A stretch of DNA of 64,000 bases from Ceratopteris richardii (lineage: Eukaryota > Streptophyta > Polypodiopsida > Polypodiales > Pteridaceae), in assembly GCA_020310875.1 (NCBI GenBank), contig CM035427.1, positions 90,804,957 through 90,868,956 of the forward strand, given 5' to 3'. A model generated the notes under the pieces. It saw only the letters and a program-made list of their open reading frames with translations, had not been told where the DNA came from and made no database searches. Numbering within the stretch: position 1 is the stretch's first letter; each line of letters begins with the position of its first letter. Position numbers and translations under genes: made by a program. Positions 13,618 to 26,941 of the stretch are shown in pieces.

Positions 13618-14889
13618 TGTTGGAGCAAGTCTATGACAAGCCTAAGTATTGGCTTGAGTCTCACAAAGTCTTAGAAGAAGCTTTAAAAAGAAGACTATGT
13701 AAAGTTCACTTGTGAACTACCTCTTGTAACTTTTGAAGAGTTTACTTAATGTAAAAGTAAGAGAATCTTAAGTGGTTGAGTCCACATGATCAAGAATGGA
13801 AAGAGGAGCCACGAATTTGTGATTTGTGGTAGGTAGAGAATCAAATCAATCATTGATTGATTGGAGAGTGATTGAGGGAAGTTATCCTCCCAAACTCAAC
13901 TATAAATAGATGGCAGTTTTAGTCGTGGTTAGAGAGACCTATGTGAAGACCTCCAAGAGCTGAGCTTTATGCCATATCAAGGTGTGATTACAAGGCACAC
14001 ATATGTATCAGTAAGTCATTGTATTTTACAAGCAATATACTTTCATTTTCATGATTATTTGAGTTCATCTTTCCATGTTCTTGTGAAGTGTACTACTCAC
14101 TGCCATTACTCTCAGTTTTCTCAGTCAGCTTGCAGAGATGTTTTCTCTGAGCTTGGTGCATCATTTTCAGTGATTTAACTTGGTAAAGTTAGCTCTATAA
14201 GTCTACTATATGCTCATAAATTTTCATGTCATTTGGATGTTGCAATCTTCAGTTATGTTCATTTGAAGTCAACAGGGTCTGTTCATCTTCACCTCTCTGT
14301 CAGGTACCCGACTTTTTCACTCATCTTGTCAGAGGTGTTTCTCAGTGGTTACTTATCCAAATTCAGTGATTTAAATTTTTTTGGATTCAGCTTACTGTCT
14401 TCTATAACCACACAAAGTTTCATAATCATTGGATTTCTACATTTTGAGTTATGGTGATTTTTCTGCTCACTGGTCTATTTCTATAGCAGCCCATGAAAAT
14501 CGGGATGATGTCATCACTTGTTAAAACTCATTCTCAGTGTGTGTTTTGTTACTTTTGATGAGATTACTCTTGAAAGTTAGCTCTTTAAGCTACCTAGACT
14601 TCCCCAAGAGGAATTAAGCTAATTGCTGTTGTGCTCAGAGAATTATGTAAAACACTGGACAGGTGTATGAACCAAGAATAGCAAGTTTTCACCTCTGAGC
14701 TAACTCCAACTTATCTGTTTTGATCTATCTTTTTGAGAGTGATCTTCCAAGGTACATAGGGTGTCTAATACATCCATTGGCAAGCTAAAAGGGCCCACCA
14801 TATACTCCTGGAGTTCATTTGGCTGGTGTAGATCAAGGATTTTGCAACACCTCTTCATCTTCAAGCACATACCTATCCATCTCTTCACA
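13618..14889 (+). repeat. 3' LTR of A
   Basis: It begins after the purine tract and ends TTCACA. The flanking AAAAG matches the other side. On the minus strand the transposase frame of T runs about 190 bases into this LTR before stopping, which is an accident of insertion. Confidence 0.95.
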
Positions 14890-16277
14890 AAAAGACCCTT
14901 CCATGATTGCAAAACACGATGAATGACAGTAACTGTAAGGTTTGGATCATTATGCACATTCGGATATGTGAAGAAAACCTTGGACATTACAGTTCCATTG
15001 TATACCAAAGCACCAACCAAATGCATTTGCACAAGGACTTCATCTCCAATGTCCTTAGGGATGCGATAAAAATGTGGCAAACAAGTTTTTTTTTTATCCA
15101 TACCATCGATCAACAAACACATATAACGCTCCGGATTTCTGAGTGCTTTACTTCGATGATGAATTGCTTTCTTTCTCTCTAAAGCTTGACTCTCACGATG
15201 GTTGTTAAGAAGGTTTTTAAAATTATTCTTTTCCTGTGGTGTTGTAGCCCCTTTTGCCATGTTTTTCAAAGTGGCGCAAACTGAACATTCACCCATTCTA
15301 ACTTTACGAGGAATAGAAACATTGTTAAACTCTTCCTTCCATAATCGAGTAAAGTGACGATACAACACATACTTCTCATTTCTATTTTCCATGTCTTCTC
15401 TATATATTTGAAATACCTCTCGACGAGTAAAGTTATCTGACAAGTGCAACCTTCCAGTTGTAGGCATAACCTCACAATGCAAGCTAAAATAGTTCATCAT
15501 CCAATTCATTGCATGACGTCCAACAGATCCTTTGGTCCCAACATGGAACGTATCCAAAATGAGATCCCCATTCAAAAGCCCTTGTTGAACCCTATGTATT
15601 CTAAAATTTCCCACACCCATTGCAATTTTAAATGCAGCCCTACAACATCGCATCCCTTGACTAAAGAAATATTCAAAACCAACATGTGTTACTGACATGT
15701 TATCCTCAATCATTTGCATGCGAGAAACAAGGTATATATCCTGCCTTTCACTATCTAAATGGAGGAATTTTTCTCTTAGGTGCTTTAGTTTCTTCATTCC
15801 TAAATTGTACAAACATTTCAAACCACAACAATGCTTCACAATATCCAATGCAATCTGTCTATCTGAAGTAAGAAATTTAAATCTTTTTTGACTTACTTCA
15901 CGAGGCCTTCTTTTAAATTGTAGATTGAGCTTGCTTTGCTTTTTCGTTGCTCCACATGCACTTGAGTCAGAAGGGAGATCAATGGTTGGATCAGATGGGA
16001 GATCAAGAGGTGCATTTGGTTGAGCAGCATTGCACTGTGAATTGGATAACTTAAATGACTCAACAGAAAACATGGAACCATCAGCACGTCCTAAATCATA
16101 GGGATCATCACTTCTATGGAAAGGATCAACTAAGAACAATGAATCCGAAACTGTATCAATATGAGCAGAAGAAGCTGATGCCCAAGCATCCACTGAAAAG
16201 ATTGAGCTCATCTTCACTGAGTTCACAGAAGACTGAAGATGAATGACCTTTTTAAATAAGTAGAAATCCGAGATCAA

Positions 16278-17247
16278 GTGAAGATGTCACATCAAATGTC
16301 ACATCAAGAAGATATGAAATCAAAAGTTTATTAAAGTACATTAAATAACATTAAACATCAAATTACATCAAATAACTTAATTACTCAAATATACACTAAT
16401 AAGGGAACCAAAGATTTGATTCACTTTTGAAATGAGAAACACAATTGATTTCTAACTAGATATGAGTCATTGAGTCTTAGCATTGTGAGTGAATCAAAAT
16501 ATATCCAAGTTGAGTTCCAACTGGATTATATATTAAAATTGTTTGTAGTAGTGCCATTGAAGACTATACAAGAAGATTAGGTTTCATTGTAGTCTTGGCT
16601 AGATCTCAAAGAGGTAGATCAAAGTATATTAAAAAAGAATTATGTGTAAAAGAGGTACTTGGAATGTTTATTCATACATTGATTTTCCATTTCAGCAATG
16701 TGTTACAAGATAAATGTGAATATGAATTAAAGTGAGGAGGATAACACAATAAAGATGTCATTAATCTCCCATATTCAACACAACTTAGACTTGAAGTGTA
16801 ATTTCCATGCAAATGTACATAAATAGTTGCAAGGTTCTTTACTTGAATGTTTATTCATACATTGATTTTCCATTTCAACAATGTGTTACAAGATAAATGT
16901 GAATATGAACTAAAGTGAAGAGGATAACACTATAAAGATGTCATTAATCTCCCATATTCAACACAACTTAGACTTGATTTTCTCTCAAGCAAGAGATTCT
17001 AAGAAAAAATTTCTACATGAGATTAGACATCCTCATGTACATACCATACTCTTGCCATTGAAGTGTAATTTCCATGCAAATGTATATAAATAGTTGCAAT
17101 GTTCTATGAATATTTCATTAAAGTGGCTCTGAAACAACCTATTTATGTGAGTGGTATTCCCTGGTTAGATTGGTTGACAGATATAGTTAGCAACTGGACT
17201 CATTCAGTTAGATCCAGTTAGTCTCTGGTTCAAGTTACCCAATTGCC
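16278..17247. promoter_or_regulatory. Central intergenic region of T between the two divergent genes
   Basis: This stretch separates the start of the leftward transposase from the rightward ParB-methyltransferase gene, so it should carry both promoters. It is AT-rich and contains a direct tandem duplication at 16662-17107 (see that entry). A second TATATAAATAG lies near 17082-17092. No open frame of interest is present. Confidence 0.55.
16662..17107 (+). repeat. Direct duplication in the central region of T
   Basis: The segment starting 'aatgtttattcatacattga' (about 16665-16842) is repeated from about 16848 to 17107. The copies share the phrase 'gtgttacaagataaatgtga' and the ending 'catgcaaatgta-ataaatagttgca'. 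The second copy holds about 84 extra bases not present in the first. Confidence 0.8.
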
Positions 17248-17255
17248 TATAAATA
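17248..17255 (+). promoter_or_regulatory. TATA box of the ParB-methyltransferase gene
   Basis: A clean TATAAATA lies 105 bases before the chosen start codon. Transcription would be expected to begin near 17280, leaving a purine-rich 5' UTR of about 80 bases (repeated 'gagcaacagag'). Confidence 0.55.
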
Positions 17256-17359
17256 GCAGAGGAGGAGATCATTCTCATTTTGAAAATCCACGAGCAACAG
17301 AGAGCAACAGAGCACAGACAGCTACGGAGCACAGAGCTCAGCATACAAGCAAGGCAACT

Positions 17360-20300
17360 ATGATGGAGAAGAAGAATGTTGGCAAGAGTACCAAGAGGTA
17401 GGCAAAATCATACCATAAAAGAAGATTCCTAAAAGATTTCCTTTGTATGTTTGTGTAAAGAGTCTGCTTTCTAGGTTTTTATTTTTCTTAGCTCTAAAAA
17501 TACAGATCCAATGAGGGTACAGCTCGATGCCTGGCATCGACTTTTAGGTGTAAGTTGATGCCAAGCATCAACTTGAGGCTGCAAGTCGATGCCAGGCATC
17601 GACTTGAGGCCTCAGGTCGATGCCTGGCATCGACTTGCACCTGAAAGTCGATGCCAGGCATCGACTTTGTGTGCAAGTCGATGCGAGGCATCGAGTTGCA
17701 GGTGCAAATCCATGCCAGGCATCGACTTGAGGCTTCAAGTTGATGCCTGGCATCGACTTGCAGCCTCAAGTCGATGCAAGGCATCGACTTGCCTGGCACC
17801 GAAGTTTGCCTTAAAGTCGATGCCAGGCATCGACTTTAGGGTGCAAAGTCGATGCCAGGCATCGACTTTTGGGTGGAAGTCGATGCTAGGCATCGACTTT
17901 TAGGTTCAAGTCGATGCCAGGCATCGACTTTTAAGTGCAAGTCGATGCCCAGCATCGACTTGCACACAAAGTCGATGCCTGATATCGACTTGCACTTAAA
18001 AGTGGATGCCTGGCATCGACTTGAACCTAAAAGTCGATGCCTGGCATCGACTTGGGCCTTTGAAAACCACATTTACGTATGAGCTGATTATTCCAAGCGC
18101 CTTCAGGGATGCGGAGTCCAAGAGTGAGAGGCCCTTCAAGAAACTGAAAGTCACCATGGGCTCTGGTGATCAGCAACGTGACAAAGGCATTGGTCACCAA
18201 GCGAAACCAAAGAAACTTATTGTATCCTTATCCTCTGAGAAGGCCAGCAACCCGCTAGGAATATCCTCAGGTGGACAGAGTAGCATCAAAATTCCTGAGG
18301 ATGATACAACTATGAAGGATAGGTCGAGGGACGCTGAGGTTTTAAGGACAGATCGTCCACTGCGGGACATGACAAATCTGGAGTGGTGCCTTCAGTATGT
18401 TGAAGAGAAGAATGCAGCCCTTCTTGTGTTTGCAGGGGCATATGGGAGAGGAAAGATCACGACAACACAAGGTTTTCAGTATGGCCTTGTGTACAAACTG
18501 GATTATGAAGATGAGGATTCTGACAACCTCCTTTTCTTGGTAGAGACATTGAAAGGTTTGAGAAATGTTATATGCAAGATGGATTTCTTGTGCCCAGAGT
18601 GCTGTGTTCCAGATCATCTAGCTGAGATATGCAGGGACTCAGTCAATCTTATCAAGGACTTGATGCCATGGATCCAGGGCAACATCATGCCAACACAACA
18701 GAAGATGACAACCCCTGTAAAGGCAAGGGGTAAGCAGAGCGTGCAGAAAAATCTTCAAAAGAAAAAGAAGAGAATTTCAGAAGAGGAGTCTTCTGACTCA
18801 AGCTCTAGCTCTGAGGATATAATTGTTGCACCTGGTGGAGAGCTTGCCTCGGGTGTTCTTGGTACTGAGCAGAACAAGATGAGGGAGGATATAGCTAAAA
18901 GAAAAATTGTGAAGAAGGGGCAGTTGTTCCACCTGCCAATCAATATCATCCACAGGCCACCAATAGATCCAGTCATAGGGAGGAGGCCCCTTGAGATCAG
19001 GGAGCCACACAATTTGCATGTGCAGAATCTTAAGAAGAAAATGAAAATAAATCCTCATGCTACTGTTGTGCCATTCCTTGTAATGGTGGATCCGAATGAG
19101 TGCAGCTCTGTGGACGAGTTCAATGAGGGTTTATTTGAGGAGTATACTTATTATGTGATTGGAGGTTCACACTCTGCAGAGGCCCGTAGACAGCTAGTGA
19201 AGGAGCACCCTACCACTTTTTTCTTTAGGTATGCAGAGTGTAAGATATATGCTGGTCTTACAACTGAGGAAGCCAAGCTTCTTGCTTGGGATCACAACAA
19301 TGACAATGACTACAGGCAAAAGATGTCCTCCATAGAGAGAATTCGGTTCTTCCACCATGAATATGAAGATTGTCTTGTTAAGGAAGCTGGAAGAATACAT
19401 CCCAATCTACGAAAGCAATGCCTTATTGAGGTTGGAATTGCACTGGATGAGAATAGAAAGTCTGATGCCTTGAGGAAATATGATCCATGGTTTCAATTGG
19501 CATTCAGATCAGGTGAGATTTGGGATCTACAGGATAAAATTTTCACAATGTGGGAGAACAAGGAGGTCAAGGGCCAGAAGCAACGAAAGTCGAGGCCAGA
19601 CCCACAGGTTGATCTGAAGGGAAAGGGAAGGAAAGCTGACCTCTCAATTGAAGAGGCTCCCGAGGACATGAAGCTGACACCATGGAGGGCCCTTCAAGGA
19701 ATCAAGGATGATACATTGATCATATCAACTTTGTCAAGGGTAATCTCCAAGGACTTAAGCCTGGAGGAGATGGTGACTGAGCTCAATAAGTATGTATGTT
19801 ATTCTCAGATCCTTTTTCCCTCCTCCCATGTTTCTGGTCTAACCTAGTCTCTTTTTAATTTCTGTGACTGTAGTCATAAAGTTTACATGAAGATTCAGGA
19901 GGTCATGATGAAGAGGCTGGGTTGCTTTTCTTGGACAGAGGTCCAAAGAGACTATCCAACCACATCATCCTACAAAGCTTTATCAGAATATTTCATCCTT
20001 TTCCGTGATTGGGTAGGTTCTCTTTCTGAGGTTGTGCCTGGTTTGCCATTAGGTTAGATGCCTTGATTCACCAAACCAATTTAATGCCAGGCTTTTAGTA
20101 CGAATTCGATGCCTGGCATCGACTTATGGCTAAAGTCGATGCCTGGCATCGACCTGCAGCCAAAAGTCGATGCCTGGCATCGACTTGGGGGCATAAGTCG
20201 ATGCCCGGCATCGACCTGCAGCATAAGTCGATGCCTGGCATCGACCTCGTGGCATATGTCGATGCCAGGCATCGACTTATGTCCCAAAGTCGATGCCAGG

Positions 20301-21683
20301 CATCGACTTATGTCCCAAAGTCGATGCCAGGCATCGACTTTCAGTAGAAAGTCGATGCCTGGCATCTACCCCCACATGAAATCGATTCCATTCATCGCTT
20401 GCTTATGTTCTGCTTGCTGTATTGAAGAGCTCATTTAGTTGTCTTTCCACTTTTTTCTGCAGAAACCAAAGAAAAGTAAGTCTGCGGAGCTACTGGATGA
20501 TTGCCCTCCTGCATTCCTGGCTCACATTCAAAGAGCAAGGCATGAGAAATCTAGGCTGAAAGCCAAGGAGATGGATTTTGATGATGAACCTGATCTGAAA
20601 TGTTTCTCCAATCCCCTAGACCCCCTTAGGCCTGTATATTACAATGTATTCTGTAGTGATGTAAATAATATTTGTTATGTTGTGCCTAGAAAACATTTCT
20701 CCCTTCTCATAGCGGACATACCCTATGGATTTAGGATGTTGGGATCAGTTAATGATGATGAACCCTTCAAACACCCTCAGATTCGGAAGATGGTCACTGA
20801 TTTTGCAGAGTTGACTATGTCTCCTCTTTGGAGGATAGTAATTTTCCATAGCAGAGACCAGTCCTTCTCTGTTTCAACTGCTCTGAAGGCAAGATGTCAT
20901 GTTGTGGAGTGCCTCACGTGGTAAGTAATCTTCTTTCTATCTCCGTGGCTTTAATGATGCTCTCTGTGACTCATAGTTCTTGTTTGCAGGGTGAAGACAA
21001 ACGTAAATCACACTCCTTTGCATAGGTTTGTGAGCTCCACTGAATGCATTACAGTTGGCTATTATGATGAAGTAAGCAAAAGGAGAGTCAGGGAGCATTG
21101 CAATGAGAATGGGATCTCAAATGTGCTCATGTTCCCAGCCGTTACCAAGAAACTTCGTCATGTAGCTGGGGACATGACATTGGTTAACCCCTATCAGAAG
21201 CCACAAAAACTCATAATGAGATTGCTTCAGCTATTCTCCAATGATGATGACTGGGTCCTAGAACTTTTTTCGGGCACAGGTAATTTCAATTTTCACAATT
21301 TTCATTAGTCATGGTTGATTGACACCTCTAAGTGGTTTTCTGCTGTTTCAGGAACGACTCTGGCTTGCTCCTTAAAGATGTTCAGGCACTACATAGCTGT
21401 GGAGAAGGATGATGCTCAAGTGAGCTTTATTAGAATGAGAATCAATGGGCTGAATGAATGCCCAGATGAAGACCAAGAGGTTGGAAGGAAGCACATTGCA
21501 GACATGGAGAGATTCCAACCGGCTTCAAGGGAGCCTGTTCCCCCACTTGCAGATGAACCGGGGGACATGGCTGACCTTGAAGAGCCAATCTTGGAGCAAG
21601 AGAGGCAAGATATGTGTTCTAATGTTCCAGAGGATCCCAATATCCTTGAGCCTGAGGAAAGCTATGATCAGCTTCTATTGTAG
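17360..21683 (+). CDS. ParB-like domain / beta-class DNA methyltransferase fusion protein, six exons
   Basis: Exons are 17360-17397, 18107-19789, 19874-20012, 20463-20920, 20990-21279 and 21352-21683. All introns are GT-AG, phases agree at every junction, and the product is 979 residues. The start is the first ATG after the TATA box. Residues about 95-210 are an unrecognised region with a Cys cluster (CPECC). Residues about 225-260 are Lys-rich then Ser/Glu-rich, a likely nuclear signal and linker. Residues about 300-440 are ParB-like (HNLHVQNLKKKM, YYVIGGSHSAEARRQL, then WDHNNDNDYRQKMSSIER). Residues about 690-890 are a methyltransferase in beta order: catalytic motif IV as D705-I-P-Y-G, a LTWVKTN segment, a KPQKLIMRLLQLFS helix, then the S-adenosylmethionine loop LELFSGTGTTLA (863-874). 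Known members of this class make N4-methylcytosine or N6-methyladenine in DNA; which base is unknown here. ParB-methyltransferase fusions are familiar in phages and bacteria. In this plant transposon it is unexpected, intact, and divergent from the transposase. Confidence 0.82.
17522..18054. repeat. Palindrome array in intron 1 of the methyltransferase gene
   Basis: About 17 units are spaced roughly every 30 bases, each centred on the 19-bp palindrome GTCGATGCCWGGCATCGAC, usually extended to 23 bp by AA and TT. The spacers are 6-13 bases and variable. Several units carry one or two changes. Each unit holds two CG sites and one CCWGG (a CHG site), so it is a rich target for plant-type cytosine methylation. 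It could form hairpins in DNA or pre-mRNA. The array fills most of the 709-base intron (17398-18106). Confidence 0.95.
20103..20399. repeat. Palindrome array in intron 3 of the methyltransferase gene
   Basis: Nine clear units and one decayed unit of the same GTCGATGCCWGGCATCGAC palindrome occur in the 450-base intron 20013-20462. The spacers differ from those of intron 1 (for example 'tatgtccca'), suggesting that each array expanded locally from the shared core. Confidence 0.95.
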
Positions 21684-22307
21684 ATTCATATTACTCTTGT
21701 ACTTACACAGGAAATGTAAAAACATCATTTTAATATAAATATAATGTCGAGTTCTGCTTCCACTTTGTGTTCAACTTGATTTATCTTGAGCATTTCTCTG
21801 ATCATGTGTGAATGTTTCTTAGTATAATTTTGTTGATTATTATCTTCTCTTGGGAATGCTTTTGTGAAATGTATTTCATATTCTATGAATATGGCCATGC
21901 ATTCAATGAGGATCTTAACCATACAAAGGGGATGATCTTAATTGCCTTGTTAAAATGTTCCGATTTTTGCAACACATGTACTCTAATTTTCGAGTAACTT
22001 TTAATCAGCTATAATCTGTGCTTGTTGAGGTTATGGATGTAAGGAAGGAGCTTCCCGAACTCTTACTTGTACCTTAAACACTCATCTATTGTCAAAGATC
22101 ATGATGTGGGATTCTTGATCGGCTGAACAACTAGTTTTCATGGCAACAAGAATTTTATTATATCTATCTTGACTACTTGGGATATGAGATCAAGGTTCTA
22201 GTGACAATATTTACAAGCAAGAACAAGTGATGCTTTCTAGATATTGTAAAATGCTCACTTTATTGCTTGATATAATGGTGGTAAAAAGGAAAAGAGAACA
22301 TGTCTTT
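21684..22307 (+). other. 3' noncoding part of the methyltransferase gene, to the right end of T
   Basis: This stretch is AT-rich. An AATATAAATATAATG stretch at about 21730 could serve polyadenylation. No convincing open frame is present. Confidence 0.5.
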
Positions 22308-22333
22308 GTTCTCCTTTGTTGTGACTCAGTGTT
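22308..22333 (-). repeat. Right terminal inverted repeat of T
   Basis: On the minus strand it begins AACACTGAGTC and ends AACAAAGGAGAAC. It matches the left terminus at 21 of 26 positions. GGGT (22334-22337) follows on the plus strand and matches the GGGT before the left end. Confidence 0.65.
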
Positions 22334-22337
22334 GGGT

Positions 22338-23093
22338 GCCTTTTGGAGCCATTTTGGAGTACTTTTGCACATAGTTCTCTTCACACAAGTCAAAGAATAG
22401 GAAGAAGAGTGTTGTTTGTACTTCCTTGACAATAAATATCAACCTTTGGGGCTGTGTTTTCAGCCACACTCATAAAACTATAGGTTTCTCGAAAGGTTTT
22501 TCAGCTTTGGTGGGAGCAACCACTGCAAATTTATGCACGTTTTTGAGCCTAAAAGATGAGACTTGATAGACACTTGCAAGTGTTGTTGGCTAGTTTTTGG
22601 GTTGTTGCATTCAACCTTTTAGGATCATTTCACTACATATATTGAGCACATATACACCATGTACACCTCTGTGGATACTGCTTATGTACATCCATGTGGT
22701 CATTGATATAGCAGTTATGTTTTTGCATAAAGCCTTTTACATTTGATAAAGAGGGTCGTGGTGAGGTTTTCTAATTGGGAGACACCCAGATGTCGGGATC
22801 TCTTTGATGATGCAGGTGGAAGACTTACCCAGTCTTGCGAGAGGAGATGTATGATAGTTGTTCATAGGTGCTCGATAAGCCTATTTGGCTTCTATTGGGT
22901 AACTGATTATATGCAATTTTATGATATTTTGACACTATTCATATGCTCATTTTGCAGAGGATACTTTAACAAACGTTTTCCAAATTTTTGGTTTAGTCAA
23001 CTATACAGTGGTCGATTTACTCCTTGATGCACTTATCCATTGGTGTTTGGACTCTTCTAGCTCCATTATCATTCTATTCAGTTCTCTACCATC
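22338..23093 (+). other. 5' leader of J, right part
   Basis: This is noncoding sequence between the right end of T and the gag start of J. No gene is recognised. The stretch has no match elsewhere in the window that I could see. Confidence 0.5.
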
Positions 23094-26465
<3,372 letters not shown>

Positions 26466-26640
26466 ACATTGTTGTCAATTGATGGGGGTTACTTGATTCA
26501 TGATCTTACACAGTCACTTGTATACTGTGTAACATGCCCATCATGTGGGAGGTATAGTTTGTATACTTACACTCAGGTGTTATTTATCATTCTTTATTTT
26601 TATCCCATAGTTACTTTGGCCATAATGGCCTTTAGTGGGA

Positions 26641-26941
26641 GATCGTTACAGTTCGTGTCCACGTGAAAGGCCAAATGGCCATCGGAAACTTCTTTGTATA
26701 TGTTCTTTAATAAAACATATAGTGGCCTGGTCAATCACATAGTGTAAGTTCGACCGCATTTGTAAGACCTAAGAAGTCTATCTTCGTGCTCCCTATGTGC
26801 TATATTTTTTGACGTATTCTATAGCCCCTGTGCAGAGTACCATGTGCAGCCCTAGGAGCTCAATTTTCTACTCCGAGTATATTGTCGTGGAGCTCTCGAG
26901 AAGGAGAGCGCAATGTGGTGCATTGCCATCGAAATACTTTA
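26641..26941 (+). repeat. 3' LTR of J
   Basis: It follows a purine-rich tract and matches 5488-5782. It ends 'gaaatacttta', then TTTAC, where the polyprotein text of element M resumes. Confidence 0.72.

Larger units (their letters stand above)
8083..14889 (+). mobile_element. Element A: Ty1/copia retrotransposon, nearly whole
   Basis: A is a complete-looking 6807-bp copia element inside the transposase gene of T. It has two 1272-bp LTRs, a target duplication AAAAG (8078-8082 and 14890-14894), a primer site TGGTATCAGAGC (9356-9367), a gag-pol region (9372-13585) and a purine tract TTGAGGGGGAG (13606-13616). The LTRs differ at roughly twenty sites by eye, so it is fairly young. It looks nearly whole, with about one break. 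Its gag opening (DKLDR-NYSAWSLRM, YLQGRSLYGY) is shared with elements B and C, so all three belong to one copia lineage. Confidence 0.95.
6649..16277 (-). pseudogene. DUF7869-like transposase of T, split by copia A
   Basis: This is a single-exon reading of about 940 codons once element A is set aside. The likely start is the Met at 16211 (MSSIFSVDAW); an upstream Met lies at 16277. In order there is an acidic, low-complexity N-terminus; a Lys/Arg-rich and Cys-containing region; a CSVCATLK motif (about 15275-15300); an RNase-H-like core with LLIDGMDKKK (about 15100), LYLQLDNTARENKN (about 8030-8075) and LVGHTHDHIDQMF (about 7910-7955); and a C-terminal module with FWIAKVLEI and HWYYTK (about 7050-7190) that reads like an SH3/chromo-type fold, then an acidic tail. 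The spaced Asp and His-Asp residues are what transposases of this fold use for cutting DNA. Copia A inserted between the first two core motifs, duplicating AAAAG, and frame is kept across the insertion point. In-frame stops lie at 7975-7977 and 7504-7506. The family name is from memory of the motif pattern; a transposase role is inferred. Confidence 0.72.
6193..22333. mobile_element. Transposon T: DNA transposon with transposase and ParB-methyltransferase genes
   Basis: T is a DNA transposon of about 16.1 kb (about 9.3 kb without the nested copia A). Its ends are 26-bp imperfect inverted repeats (6193-6218 and 22308-22333, 21 of 26 positions matching), with GGGT at 6189-6192 and 22334-22337. 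Both flanks fall in the 5' leader of copia J, which is independently bracketed by its own LTRs, so T must begin and end between 5795 and 23094. Inside are two divergent genes: a DUF7869-like transposase (leftward, broken) and a ParB-like/DNA methyltransferase gene (rightward, intact). A truncated second copy at about 29907-30897 ends at the same terminus. I cannot assign a superfamily from sequence alone. The 4-bp TSD and the terminus (AACACTGAGTC on the right) are clues. Confidence 0.68.

Noticed and set aside
17522-18054. Resemblance to a CRISPR array (regular palindromic repeats)
   Set aside because: The spacers are only 6-13 bases, the repeats vary, there are no cas genes, and the setting is a plant intron.
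17494-18072. Open frames on both strands reading repeated MPGIDL / WHRL / SRCLAST peptides
   Set aside because: They are translations of the intronic palindrome array. Both strands read alike because the unit is a palindrome, and the stretch is bounded by a good donor and acceptor.
6181-22750. TTTTAC at both sides as an alternative target duplication of T
   Set aside because: The sequences inside these repeats show no inverted-repeat match, whereas the GGGT pair is directly adjacent to a 21/26 inverted match.
22211-23027. Short open frames in the 3' end of T and the leader of J
   Set aside because: They have no recognisable motif, and their composition and position fit noncoding sequence.
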